Source: Gnetum montanum
Lineage: Eukaryota > Streptophyta > Gnetopsida > Gnetales > Gnetaceae
Assembly (NCBI GenBank): GCA_015680685.1
Contig: MNCI01014495.1
Coordinates: 583,279 to 647,278, forward strand
Direction: 5' to 3'
Length of the DNA stretch: 64,000 nt
This document shows, piece by piece, positions 12,878 to 24,853 of this stretch. The translations under genes were made by a program, and so were the position numbers. The notes under the pieces were generated by a model. It was not told the origin of the DNA and searched no databases. It saw only the letters and a list, made by a program, of their open reading frames with translations. The stretch's first letter is position 1, and every line of letters starts with the position of its first letter.

Positions 12878-13179
12878 CTGCAATCAAGAAAAAACTAAGT
12901 GTTACCAAGGTTATGTTTGTTATCATCAATCGATTTATACCTTATCTGTAATGTTAGTTTATTAAGTTCATAATACATATGATTGTAGGGTTAGGAAAAT
13001 TTTCAAGAAAAATCCTCAAAAATTGTCTATCTCCTTTTATGACCCTTTGCATCTGGTTCCTTTTTTGTTATATGTGGCTTTTAATAATGGTTATGGCCCC
13101 ATGGGTTGGAAAAATTGGATTTCTAGCATTACTGTGAGTGATTTTTCATTATAATTCCTAAGGTTTTCAACATTCTTAC
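12878..13179 (-). other. Candidate intron in the ORF2 leader (302 nt)
   Basis: On the minus strand, CTAAGG|GTAAGAATG at 13179 is a good plant 5' splice site. A pyrimidine-rich TTTTTTCTTGATTGCAG ends one base before the ORF2 ATG at 12877. The relative at 23.8-30.2 kb keeps both borders (27913 and 27652), although the sequence between has diverged. Splicing itself is inference. Confidence 0.5.
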
Positions 13180-13409
13180 CCTTAGGATACCTTTCAAGCA
13201 ATAACAAATTCTAGCAAATCAACACAAGTTTTGCACCCACGACTAAGGTGAACACTCTGAGTTCAAGTGGATTTAAATAGCACAAAAATCGAAGCAATGA
13301 AGAGCTAACTATCGCAAGTGGAAGATAGAAGTGTAGAGCTCTGAGTCGTGAGAAAAAAATTCAATAACTTCCCTAGTGGAAAATGATGGAAATGAAGTTC
13401 TAAGTACCG

Positions 13410-13515
13410 TGGGGGTCATATTTATATCATTTTTGAGACTTGGTGTTGGGTATACAATGTCATGTATGTGACATTGAGTCAAACCCAACATTGAGCACAC
13501 AATGTCGAGGTCCAA
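13410..13515 (-). promoter_or_regulatory. Internal U3-like promoter upstream of ORF2
   Basis: On the minus strand a set of imperfect palindromes (13510-13451, units like AATGTCATGTATGTGACATT) is followed by ATGATATAAATATGACCCCC (13430-13411). The LTR of the same element has the same arrangement, with palindromes and then CTATAAATATGACAC near 18200. It lies about 230 bp before the intron donor and 540 bp before the ORF2 ATG. Equivalent sites occur near 28150-28210 and 20174-20233. Confidence 0.5.
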
Positions 13516-13529
13516 AAATTTGCATTTTA

Positions 13530-14940
13530 TGGGGCCACTAAACATGCAAAGTGAAGCTCTAGGATTGGTTGGAAGGTTTGAAGTTAAATTTATTATTCTA
13601 GGTAAGTGAAAATTTAATTTGAGGCACTCAAAGTTTGATAAGGTGAAGTCATCAACCTGAAAAACATGAGAATGAGCAAGAAAAAGGCGTTGAAATCGAG
13701 GTTGTGGGACAAATCAATTTCATAATAAGAAAAAAATAAAATATAATAATTTGAGTGCTTGGAAGATGAAAAATGGTATGGTCATGTTAAATAAGTACAA
13801 GTCACAAAAGTTACACAAGTGGGTCCTCCCTAAAGTAGGCTCTAGCCTATGATTCCCTTATGTAACCACACCTATAATGTCAGTAGGCATTGAAGGGGTT
13901 AAGTGTAACACAGACCTATGAAACAAAACACACATGTTAAAACCATTGAATTGAGATAATAATGCTACGTTAGATAAAAGCATAAGTTATGATTATCTAG
14001 ACAATAAGGCGAGATTGACGAAAGAGAGGATTGCAAAAATTAGGACATTAGGTGTTGTACCATGGTCATAATGAAACCTCGTGTGTTATTAATGGTTAAA
14101 TAACCATGTGTCCTTCTTTCCAAGATTCAAACCAAGGCCACACCACATTTCATTGACATTACATCATTTCATTCTGTCAGTAGACAACAATAACACTATC
14201 AGAGTCATGAGGAGGAACATCACTTAGCATTTTGTCCAAAGGAGGAGCTGATTATAGCATACTTATTACATTTTTTTTTGGTGATTCTGAGAAGCTACCA
14301 ACCTTTAGGCATAGATACATGTCTTTCTAGTGGGACCTCTAGAAGTTTATTCAGTGCTAGTTTAAGTTGCTCTTACTCCCATTTTTTATTAGATCTTCAA
14401 GGATATAGTTACAACCTCAGCAACAGGATAGAACATATAGAAGTGGCCAAAGAAAATCCACAAATCCCCTTGATGTCACACCTGTTACATTCCACCTTGG
14501 TTCACTACTCTTCTATCTAGACATAATGATCATAGATTTATTATTAGGTTGGATGATGAAAGGGGTTACCATTAGGACTAGAGCAAGAACCTCTTATTAA
14601 TGGAACAGGTGGATGGATGTCATGGTGTCAATGTCCAAATAATCAATTCCTTATGACTCAACAACATAGAGAAAACCTCACCTCATTAGGCAACATGATC
14701 ATTTTATTCACAAGTGAGATTACAAAGAAAAATGAAAACAACAATTAGAAAAATAGGAAAAATTAGATCAAGAAATATGAAAATGACAAAAAATTGTAAA
14801 ACAAAAAAATGAAAAACACTTAAGAATCCTAAAGATTAGAATGGGGGATAACCCCCATGACTAAACATTTGGCCATGACAAGAATTAATAAGTGGATTAG
14901 TAGGATCCATGCATGTATGAAACATTGGAAATCATTCATG
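13530..14940 (-). other. Spacer between gag and ORF2 module
   Basis: No convincing frame. It holds a block near 13812-13870 (GTGGGTCCTCCCTAAAG...) conserved with 28520-28570, 34268-34320 and 53298-53345. A second block near 14300-14340 is shared with 29070-29100 and, inverted, with 19300-19330. It is therefore a conserved non-coding part of this family, function unknown. Confidence 0.45.
14849..14866 (-). other. Internal polypurine-tract copy
   Basis: On the minus strand GTTTAGTCATGGGGGTTA repeats the LTR-adjacent polypurine tract. It sits just after the gag relic. It is preceded on the plus strand by GGGGG, giving a GGGGGATAACCCCC palindrome (14843-14856). Confidence 0.5.
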
Positions 14941-17314
14941 CCCCAGCCACTGGGTGTCTATTGGTGGTGTGGTGACTAGGTAGAAAAATTGTTGGTCATA
15001 CACTTGATTTACTATATGTCTGGTGGATTAGGTTTTGAGATGCATTAACATTGTAGATGGCTAGCCCATGAGTGCACCCTTGATCATGATATGGTATGCA
15101 TGGATTTATTTGTCTCCCCATGCTTGTAGATCCATTGGTTGGATTTGGGATTGGAGTACTAATGGATGGTGAACCTAGTGTATGGTTGAAGGATGTTGGT
15201 TGAGACAAGGAAGGTGATGCTCCAGATTGACATTATGTTAGCTCAGATGATGTAGTGGGTCCACGAGTGTTTTGCATTAGCTTATGACCTTTTCTCCAGA
15301 AGGGATGTTTCCTATGTTGCAATTGGGACCCACTGGTGTCAACATGTCTATGCACATTTGCAACATAAGTGACACGTATTTGTTGATATTGGGGTGTTGG
15401 ACCTTCTTGAGTTACTAGCGATGGCATATAAGGAGATCAATTATGAGAATATCGAGGATAGGTTGGATGGTAAGAGGTGCAACGTGGTGATCCTTCAAGG
15501 GATGTCATGTATTGATGGTACTTGGGAGAGCAATAGTGGTAATTAGAAGTAGAGGACGTAGAATTGGTTGGAGAAATAGGGTGTTGAACATAATATCCAT
15601 GTGGTTTCAGTGAGTATGGCTAATTTGGTGGTGGCCTCCCCAATGATTCTGGCTATTGCCACTATGATTGATGACCATATTAAGGCTGGTAATAAGTCCC
15701 CATAGGATGGTATGATTAGTTGTGGGATTGTCTGTAATTACTTGGTGGAAGAGGAAATCTCCTAGGCATGTGCTTTTGCACAAACTTCAGATTGAAGACA
15801 CCTGCCCAATACTCCTATAGATGCAACAAGACTGGACAATGGTCCTTCGGATGATCATATATGCAAATGTTACATCCATTATCTTTATTTGTGGTTGAGT
15901 TTATAGCCTCACTTTCTTTAGCCATGTTTCCCTTTTGTCAAAAAGTGTTCTTAGCTATTTATTGGTTTTGTATTCTTTGTTTATTGGGATCACCTAGCTT
16001 ATTTTGCGTGATCCTCTCCTTGACTATCTCAACAAGAGTTGTGACATTTTCATATATCCATTTGGACATTCTATTAAACTTTGCTTCTAATTCATCAATA
16101 GACTTCTATATTAGCAAGGTTTGTTGTGGGATCACCTTATTGGGATTAGTTTCATTCTCCTTACCATAGATCTAGACCTCCTTCTATTGAAGAGCTGGAT
16201 CCCATTGATATTTCTAGGCATTCTCCCATTTACATATCTCTCCTTCTTTTGCCATATGCTCTATTAATTCTTGGATCAGATGAGCTTGGGGGTTGTATAA
16301 TTGCCTTGGGGCATACATCCTAAGGGTTTCTCTTATTTTATTACAAATTCCATCTATGATGTGGAAAAGTTCCCTTTCCTTCGAGAAACCATGGCCTTTG
16401 CATCTATTTAGTAAAGCATAATATCTATCTAAGGCCATGTCCAAGGGTTCATGTCGTTCTTGTTTCCACTCTTGGATTTGTCTCCTCACAGTGGACACTC
16501 TTGTGTAGGTTTGGTATTTCTCATTGAAAAGTTCCAACATTCTAGACCATCGTAAAATTGAATTTGGTCTCAACAATTGATACCACACTTTGCCTCTATC
16601 AATTAGTATCCTACGAAAGAGCTTAAGCTTTTTCCATCTACTTTCAATGTTGTAGGAAGCACAAGCATCATGGAAGGCTTGTAAATAATGTTGTGGATCT
16701 GAATCATAGCCTCCTGAAAATTTAGGAATATTATTCATGTCAATCTTAGGTAAACAACTCTTTTTACGATGCCTATGAGATATCTTAATGGCCTTTGCAA
16801 TATGCATTAGGCTCTTAGTAATCAACAAGGATTCATCGTCATCAAAAAAATTGTGAGAAAAATGTCTATTGTTATTCATTTGATTGTGATGATGCTATTT
16901 TCAACCTTTCCCATGGGTTCAATTTTTGTTTTTAGCCTAACCCTTCAGTAGAGCCTTATCTCTATACCTACGTTCATCTTCATCAAAACTAGACGTTGAA
17001 GGGGAAGAGGAAGATGAGGAACTAGAAGAATTGCCATGGCTTCTATGTTGTTCCTTGAGGTCCCTTGGTTTATCATTTCTAGGTTTTGAGGAGGTCTTAG
17101 GCCTTGAGGCCTCCCCTAGTTTAGGACCTACATCATCTTCTCCAAGATTTTCTACCTTAAGTGAATGTAGTCTTTGAGTGTCAAGGTCGTCATGATCATA
17201 AGAAATCCTTGCATAAGGTTGGTCACTCCAATCTTCTTCATCATATATCTGATTATTTCTCCAATGAATGTGTTCGCTATATAGTACATAGTCACTTCCA
17301 TGTGAGAGAGACAT
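14940..17314 (-). pseudogene. gag relic of the 9.1-18.3 kb element
   Basis: Two open stretches in one frame (17314-16937 and 16879-16214) are separated only by TAG/TAA stops. The first is acidic and serine-rich (a run of S and P residues near 17000). The second is the retrotransposon gag core: NIPKFSGGYDSDPQHYLQAF, RRILIDRGKVWYQLL, MLELFNEKYQTYTRV, and a tail LIQELIEHMAKEGE. Beyond 16214 shifted frames continue with the cysteine motif CNICIYDHPKDHCPV (about 15840-15795) and a P/Q/S-rich tail to about 14940. No protease DSG follows, unlike the copy at 36724. It is a capsid/nucleocapsid precursor relic. Confidence 0.75.
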
Positions 17315-17420
17315 TGTTCTTAATTTATGGTGTGTGTGAGCTAAGAGTTTGTGAAAGATATATCGTTAAGACCTTTAAAAGTGATTGTGTATAATATAAG
17401 TAATCTAGATAACTAGCACC

Positions 17421-17440
17421 ATCCTCAACAACGATGCCAA
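17421..17440 (-). other. Primer binding site, tRNA-Asp type
   Basis: On the minus strand TTGGCATCGTTGTTGAGGAT follows the LTR end directly. It matches the tRNA-Asp complement except for transitions. Confidence 0.65.
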
Positions 17441-18260
17441 TGATGAGCAACAAGGTATCCCTATGCTCAACCATATGAATCACAAGCGTTCACACATGAT
17501 CAAGTCAAATTCCATGGATGGGACTAGTTGTGGCATCTAGATCACTATGCTTTGATTGTGGTTTGCTATCTTCCCACTTAGATTAGTGGTAACTTTATCA
17601 CATATGATTTAGTCCAAAGTGAGGTGTATGATGTTATCTAATTCTACACTACTCTTGATGACAAAAAAGGAATAAATTAATTAAACTAATAAATAATGGA
17701 AAATAATATCTAAACTAGCCTATAGCGATGAGTATCTACTCTTAATCATCCATACATGTCTTGGACTTCATGAGGTTACTTCTAGGATTGCCAAGGGTAT
17801 GTCACTAGTTGTCCCAAATGATACACCTCTGGATTACCAAGTATCTACACTTGAACATTTGTGATTAAGGCATACACATTTCGCTTAATAATAGGAATAG
17901 TAAATAGCAATAAATAAAAATATTTAACTAAAGGAAGTAATAAATAATTAATAATTAAAAGCAACAATAATCTAAGTGGATGCTACAATGATAGGAGTAG
18001 TCTCAATCTTTATTACTAGTCATGTAACGTGTCCAAGTACGTCACACTCGAACAAAGGTGTCATACAATTACAAATATCACACTGCAAGCATGCACTAGG
18101 AACAAAAAAATTTAAAGAGAAGAAACTAAAAGCTAAAACTATCTTCTACATGCTACTAACTACTTCCTTATGTGAGTGCCCAAGTGTCATATTTATAGGC
18201 AAACTCAGATGAGACGACATTAGGTATCTAACGTCGAGGCCTTACAATGGTGTCTCATTA
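17441..18260 (-). repeat. 5' LTR of the 9.1-18.3 kb element
   Basis: 820 bp, TGATGAGC to CTCATTA (CA decayed to TA). The minus-strand TATA box (CTATAAATATGAC) is near 18200-18188. U3 is therefore only about 60 bp and the R-U5 part exceeds 700 bp. Confidence 0.85.
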
Positions 18261-18265
18261 GAAAG

Positions 18266-18474
18266 GGAAAGTACCAAGAGAGTTTGAAAAGGGTATCATA
18301 TCAAGGAGATTTATTGATTTATTAGAATTTCTCTATGGATCCAACTACTTCCTATAATTATTCCATTACTTATGTTTTAATTGTAATGAAAGTATGTCCT
18401 TATTAAAAAATTTTCACCTTATTACATCATTGGCAATACATGTGATCCATGCCTAGACGTAGTCCTTTGGTAAG
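18266..18474 (+). other. Host-element spacer between two insertions
   Basis: AT-rich, no frame. Its last part (ACATGTGATCCATGCCTAG, 18439-18457) resembles 19306-19324 on the far side of the solo LTR, perhaps an old local duplication in the host element. Confidence 0.4.
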
Positions 18475-19238
18475 TGATGAAACATGTTTTTTCATTAGCT
18501 CACTAGCCTATAAATATATCTCCTAGGCTCCTGATTTGACATGCGTTTTTGTCAATTTTCAATTTCTAGTCAAAGTAGTGAAGCTCTTGTAGTTTATTTT
18601 TCCCAGAGTTAGAATATTTTCTAAGTGCCTGTAGAAGAAGTCTAAGTGTGTACGGTTCTTTGTTCGAACACTGATGTACTTGAGCCTAGCAATGTGATGG
18701 GAATAAAAATGAACTCTTTTGACAATTCTTGGAACACTAAGAATATATTAATGTTTCTTTTAATGCACTTTACTTTAATGCATTTGAATTCAACAATTAC
18801 TTTCCAGAAGTTAATGAAAGCATGACCACTTCAAACATACATATAGTACTTGGTAACCTAAGAATGGTTAACAATTGGTAGCCCAATAACACTATATGTG
18901 TTTAAGATGTGTCCAGAAAAGTGGGGTGGCTACTTATGTTAGGCTAGCTAGGTAGTAGATGAATTAGGTCTTAAATTACTTAACCTTTCATTCTTGTTGT
19001 AGGTGATCAAATTTATAAAACATAAAATAAGAAAAATCATGTACCTCAATTACACTTAAACCATACACTTAAGCATCACAAGTGTTTTTGGGAAGACAAC
19101 GAACATTCTCAACACCCATTTCACTTTCTAGAAGAGCTAGTGTACTAGAGAACTATAGGTCCACAGAATTCAACCAAATCATGCTTAAATGTCTTAGTGC
19201 TTTGTATGGTTGGGTGTAGGGTACCTCATCGCTCATCA
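18475..19238 (+). mobile_element. Solo LTR of the Ty3 family
   Basis: A single 764-bp LTR from TGATGAAAC to GCTCATCA, plus strand. It has perfect 5-bp flanking duplications GTAAG (18470-18474 and 19239-19243) and no internal sequence. The TATA box CCTATAAATATATC lies only ~35 bp from the LTR start; the long palindrome array of the relatives is nearly absent. It formed by LTR-LTR recombination of a former full element. Confidence 0.85.
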
Positions 19239-19243
19239 GTAAG

Positions 19244-20160
19244 GATAACAAAATAATTAAATAATTAACATACATAAAAATATTCTTGTGGTACCACTAG
19301 AAAGACATGTGACCCATGCCTAAGTGCATCCCTTTAACGAATGGTCAAAATTCCCAAAGTAAACATTTGTCATTAATTAATTATGACATGAATATAATGT
19401 ATGCTTACACTAGTGCTTTCTTTAGCTAGTGATGCCATTTTTTTGTGATTGTGGTTAGTCCCATAGTGGTGAGCTAAGATGATGTAATGTGATGTAAATA
19501 ACAAGGGTATGAACTTGGTTTCAAACCTAGAGGAATAGATACAACAATAATTCTAATTATACTAAATACAAGAATCTATTGTGGAAAATGTAAGGTTACT
19601 CATGTTCTAATTTCTATTATTCTTTCTCATTACATGCCACCTCACTGCTATATGCAATCATGAATCTAATTTTTTTGTTTAATATAGTATAGTTCCTAAC
19701 AACAAAAATTATGCATATTGGAATAAAGAAATGGTTCACATTCAATTCTTTAAGTGCCCATGGACACTTAAAAACATGGTTATACAAGGACATTAAAGGT
19801 AGGAGCCTACTTTGGGAAGGATCCACTTGTATAACTCTTGTGAATCATGGCTAAAGACTAATACAATGCCCTCCGGATCATCATGGGTGGCTGATTTACC
19901 CTCATGTATTATTCTTACACTTACTCTTTTTTATTTTTTTTATTGTATTTTATTATTTTTTCCTTTATTCTTCCTAAACTTTTGAGTTTTTGCTAATACA
20001 ACCTTTACACAACGTTGTTACAATAGGGTTTTCATCATTTCTAATATTTTTCTTCATATGAAGGACTTATAACCTAGTTTTCTGAACCTTAGGAAGCTTT
20101 GGAACACTTAAAACATGAGAGAACAATAGAATTTTAGGGTAAGACTAAGCATAAACATAT
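19244..20160 (+). other. Conserved non-coding spacer of the host Ty3 element
   Basis: No supported frame. The block at 19805-19835 (GGAGCCTACTTTGGGAAGGA) is the reverse complement of the conserved block at 13812 and 28520. This shows that the stretch is colinear with the gag-ORF2 spacer of the minus-strand relatives. Confidence 0.5.
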
Positions 20161-20173
20161 TTTCTAGAACCCT

Positions 20174-20235
20174 TGACATTGTAGCTATAATGTCATAGGG
20201 CCTATGATGTTATCCATATAAAAACTATATAAAGG
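20174..20235 (+). promoter_or_regulatory. Internal U3-like promoter relic of the host element
   Basis: Palindromic units (TGACATTGTAGCTATAATGTCA and CCTATGATGTTATCC) are followed by CTATATAAAGGCATGAAC at 20224-20241. This is the order seen before ORF2 in both minus-strand relatives. It lies ~500 bp before the ORF2 region. Confidence 0.45.
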
Positions 20236-20724
20236 CATGAACTCCCATTAGAATTTTTCACATTTCTTCCAAATGAAAGGGGATTTTTTGCTATTTTAAG
20301 AGCATAGAGCCTTCCAAGCATTATAACTTCTGAACAATGAGCCCTATCAACATGATTTTAAAACTTTTGAGTTCCCAGAGTTGAGCTCTTTGTCATGGAG
20401 GATCCTAAGGTGAATTTCAAAAATATTTTCTAATACTTATCTTTAGAGCCTAATAAGATAATTAATAATAAAAATAATAAAATTAATCAATAATTCAACA
20501 AATTAGTTACCTTAAATATTAGGGAATGATATTCTGTAATCACCTCTCATAAATAATATTATATTTTTCAAAGCTTCAAACTATCCAAGGAATCAAGAAT
20601 GATCAAAATCATAACATAAATAATGAAATACTAACAATTAATCCTTAGTGATTATAGATGGTACCTAAACATGTTCCTAAGGTAGGAGAACCCTCAATAC
20701 CTCGAGAGAAAATACCATATTGAA

Positions 20725-22800
20725 AGCATGGCAAAGGTAGAGGATGAGGACAAGGCTAAGATTAGTCACACCAACCCCATGTGGAGGAACCAAAGAGGGA
20801 ATAAGAAGTGACTAACCTACATCACAAGGTTAACAATTATAGTATTTTGTGCAAGAAAAAGTCTCGGCACCACTTGTCCCAGTAACAGGTAGGCAAATTA
20901 TGCTTTCTAATGTATGTGTTAAATCCATAAGCAACAGGTCCTTTATGATCGGGGTAATTGTGGAACTTAGCTTTGGGTCATTCCTTGAATTTCCACCATT
21001 GGTGATATGAGAGCAACTACAAGCTTATGTGTTTTGGCCAACATTTTTGACCAACATAGATTGGTATCTTGGAGAAATGTACTAATTCTGACACAACAAG
21101 TAAGAAGATGTCATAGTTAAAATTGAAGGAATCATAGTATCTTATGTTTTGGATGTCATTGTTGTATTGTTAGGTTTGCCTAATGTGGGGATAGAAACTA
21201 TTGAGATCTTAACCAGGTTTGATCTTAATAATAAAAGTTTATGGTTGGAAAGATCCTGTGGCAATATGAAGCCATGGAGATAGTGAAGAAAATATATTTC
21301 AAGATAGAAACTTATCACATCTATTCCACTAATTACTTGAACAAGATAATAACCTATGCAAAAAGTGCGAGTATTATATTGAGTGAAAAAAATCAACAAA
21401 TATGCTTGATCTTTATTTCCTGGAAATTCAAAGAAGATTTGAAGAGAAGCGAATTGACAGAGCCATGCTTCCATTTCCATGCCTCATCAAGAAGCTCTAT
21501 AAGTGAGCTAAAATACTGGGCTATACCAATGATCTTGTTAAAATGTCTCTAAATGCATCATACATAGAGATGATAAAGATCATGCCAACAAGAAAAGATT
21601 AGGTGGAACCACTAACTAACACTAAAATCCCATAATGCATACTTGCAGCAAAAATAGGAGGTGCAAGGCCAAGTACTCATGACTTAATAGCAAATCCTAA
21701 TGACTACCATCTAGCAATAAGTCACCTCTAAGAGATATCAAATGCTATAATCTAAAGGACATGGGACTTTTGATAATGCTAAGAAACATCTTTTAATGAA
21801 CCTAAAGTCTCCAAGGACTCATCATCTAGGAAAATTTTCATTTAACTAACAAGGGATGGCTGGGCCCCATAAATATTTGGGAACACAATTACATTCTAGG
21901 TTCTTAGTACATCTAGTGATGGAACTATGATCTTGATTATGCCCTCAAAGGCCAAGAAAAATGTTGCCAAGGATGTAGAGGAATAGGTGAGCACTAGCTC
22001 AAGTGACTAAGAAAAAGGAATAGCTAGAGGATCAGTTAAGCTACCTTGGTAAATAATTTGTATATGCAAATGAAGATATTAAGAGGTTAGCATGAGATAA
22101 TAAAAACCTATCCATGGCAAAAGTTTGTGAATTGCTACAAGGTCCACAATTGAGATCAAGACTTGGAAAAATAAGGCCACCAAGTAACATATGTTCAAAT
22201 GACATTATAGGGAGCAAGTGAGCCTTCTAAAAGAAATCAATGAGAAGGAGATGAGGGCAACTAAGGCCCACATCAATACTACTTTGCAACAAACTAATTC
22301 TACTTAGAAATCCATTCTTGATTGGTTAACGATAATCCACCAAGTAGAGGTCAAATCAAGCACCTATGGATAGAGGAATTGATACATACATGGGGCTTAC
22401 TAACCTTAGATATGCTAAACTTACTATGTTGATAGTTGGCTTTCCCAAAAATGAGGTAGAAAAGTAGGTTGCAGCTACCTTTGCCTTATTCAATCATGAG
22501 AAGAAGCCCACAATGAAACAAAGAGAAAGCTACAAACAACACAAGTAGAGTTAGAAGTTCTCCAAACTTAATACACCAAGCAATCTAATGTTACAAAGAA
22601 CCTAGCTAGAAGAATGGTAGAGTACTAGGAGTTTAAGAAAAAGGTGAAAGCTTTTGATGTTGAAAGCAAATTATGTATTATTTAGTTTTCTCAAGTAAAC
22701 AAAATGTTCCTAAACCTACAATGTTTGTGGAAGGTCCTAACCAGTATCAACCTAACTAACTTAGCTTGGACTATTGATGATCCATGGATGGATATCAAGA
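20725..22800 (+). pseudogene. ORF2 relic of the host Ty3 element
   Basis: Heavily decayed plus-strand copy of the ORF at 12877-10142. Recognisable parts are WYLGEMY and HNK near 21070-21110, LGLPNVGIETIEILTRFDLN near 21170-21225, and NLRYAKLTMLIVGFPKNEVE near 22395-22455. The borders are approximate. Its presence behind the integrase relic suggests that ORF2 belonged to the pol-bearing element before the pol-less relatives arose. Confidence 0.5.
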
Positions 22801-23059
22801 AGTATCAGATAATCTTCAACCATTTCCACATGGAAGATTGAGCTATAAATCTATCATAGAAGCCATCACCACTAGAGACAACATGAAGATCTCATGTTTA
22901 GATTTTTGGAAATCCACAAAATTTTGTAATCTTTTATTACGTATTCAGTTTTTCAACATTTTGTAAATTACTTGAATGTAATGCAATACTCAAGTCAGTT
23001 AGTTAGTATTAGGTCAATCAATCGATTCACCTCCACAATTTTGTAACAAAACTCTATTC

Positions 23060-23106
23060 TAATTTTATCTAACTTGAGAATGAGTTTTTAGTTAATTATG
23101 GAAGTA
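23060..23106 (+). other. Polypurine-tract region of the host element
   Basis: TTGAGAATGAGTTTTTAG and then TTAATTATGGAAGTA abut the LTR start TGATAAAG at 23107. Intact relatives read CTCGAGGATGAGTTTTC and TTTAGTCATGGGGGTA at this position, so the tract is decayed. Confidence 0.55.
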
Positions 23107-23799
23107 TGATAAAGCATTGTATGCAGGCTACAACATAATGGTTGTGATGTCACATCTACAACGTCATAGACTTTTGTATAACATTGTAGGTATAATGTAT
23201 TTAGGGATGAAAAAAGCTATAAATTTCTACTACCTACCATCTTAAATGCACCATTTTGGTTAGTATCATAATTGAAATCTTGTAGTTTGTTTCCATAGAT
23301 TTTAGAATTAATCACCAAGTGTCCATAGCATGAACTAAGCTAATTACCCAAAATCTTATTCAAGTGATTATGTACTTGGACATATTTCCATGATGAAAAT
23401 AAGATTGAAATCAAAGTATCTTCATTCTAGCACATTGCCTAGCCTAATGTTTTCTTTCATTTCAGTTTATATTCATTTGTTCTTTAATTTGCATGCATTT
23501 AGTTAGTAGTTTTACATTCTATTGTACTTAATTACACCACATAAGTATGACTAACTTCAAGCATAAATGTGTTAACATTTGAAAATCCTAGTAGTATCCC
23601 AATTAGTTTGCCTAGCGATAGGCACTTGGTAACCTAGCAACATTAGTGTATGTTCAAGATGTGTACAACAAGTTAGTAATGAATACTTAATGCATAAGCT
23701 AGACTAGATTTATTCCTTACACTTAAGTTAGAAAATTTAAAATGTTAATCATATGTTATATATGGCCACCAAAACATTAGTATCAAGTGCCTTAGTTAT

Positions 23800-24664
23800 T
23801 GATGAGTGGTGAGGTACCCCTACACTCAACCATACGAATACGAGCGTGTACACACAATCCAGTCGAACTCCACAGATAGACTAGTTGTGGCACCTAGATA
23901 CTTACACATTGATTGCAGTTTGCTATCTTCCCACCTTGACTAGTATTTGCTTTGTCACATATGGTCTAGTCCAGCGTGAGGTGTATGATGTGATTTCTAA
24001 CACTAGGCTACTAGAGACAAAGAGAAATAATCTTAATTAAGCTAATAAGCAATATGAAGTAAAATCTAAACTAGCCTAAGTGCAATGAGCATCTATCCTT
24101 AATCATCCATATGCATCTTGGACATTGTGTACTACTTCTAGGATTACCAAGCACACATTACATGAGCACTACTAGATACGCTACTAGATTACCAAGTAGT
24201 TACACTTAAATGTTCGTGATTAAGACGTACTCATTCTGCATTAACAACAAAAATAGCAAATGATGATAAAGAAATATAAACTAAGAAAACAATAAACAAT
24301 AATTAACAATTAAAGTAAATAAAAGCTAAGTGAATGCTACAATGATGGATTAATCTCAATCTTTATTATCAATTGTGTGCGTGTCCAAGTACATCACACT
24401 CGAACAAAGGTTTCATACAATTGCAAGCATCACACTGCGAGCATGCACTTGGGAAAAGGAACTAAAAACTAACTTAAAACTGACAAAAAGACTTGACCCT
24501 AAAGACTTATGAAATTTTCCCTCTTCCTGTGCGCCTGAGTGATATATTTATAGGCCAACACAGGAATCATGATATCATGTATACAATATCATTCCCCAGG
24601 CTGCGATATTGTGTGCCTGATATCAAGTATCCGATATTAAGGCCTGGCAAACCACGATTCATCA
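23800..24664 (-). repeat. 3' LTR of the 23.8-30.2 kb element
   Basis: 865 bp, TGATGAGT to GATTCATCA, next to a decayed polypurine tract (24665-24680, TACCCCCATAATTGAA on plus). Four GATAT-containing palindromic units lie at 24571-24640 beside the TATA box (CTATAAATATATC on minus, near 24555-24543). Confidence 0.8.
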
Positions 24665-24853
24665 TACCCCCATAATTGAATAACAACTCATCCTCAAGTC
24701 AAACAAACAAAATGAGAATGAGTTCATTTGATTACATAGTGGATAGGTATGGGATTATGGACTAACTATGAATTATTTCATGCTACAGTGTGGAATTAAA
24801 CAAAACAAAATTGGGACACCAACATAGTATACAAAATACAAAATTGTTGGGAC

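Larger units (their letters stand above)
9095..18260 (-). mobile_element. Pol-less Ty3/gypsy element with gag and long ORF2
   Basis: A complete minus-strand insertion of 9166 bp. It is flanked by the 5-bp duplication GAAAG (9090-9094 and 18261-18265). LTRs lie at 9095-9975 and 17441-18260, the primer site at 17421-17440 and the polypurine tract at 9976-9991. Internally it has a gag relic (17314 to about 14940) and ORF2 (12877-10142). No protease, RT, RNase H or integrase was found, so it must have moved with help from a pol-bearing relative. Both ORFs are broken by stops. Confidence 0.85.

Noticed and set aside
18475-19238. 5' LTR of a separate full element continuing to 23106
   Set aside because: Perfect GTAAG duplications on both sides and no primer site after 19238 show it to be a solo LTR.
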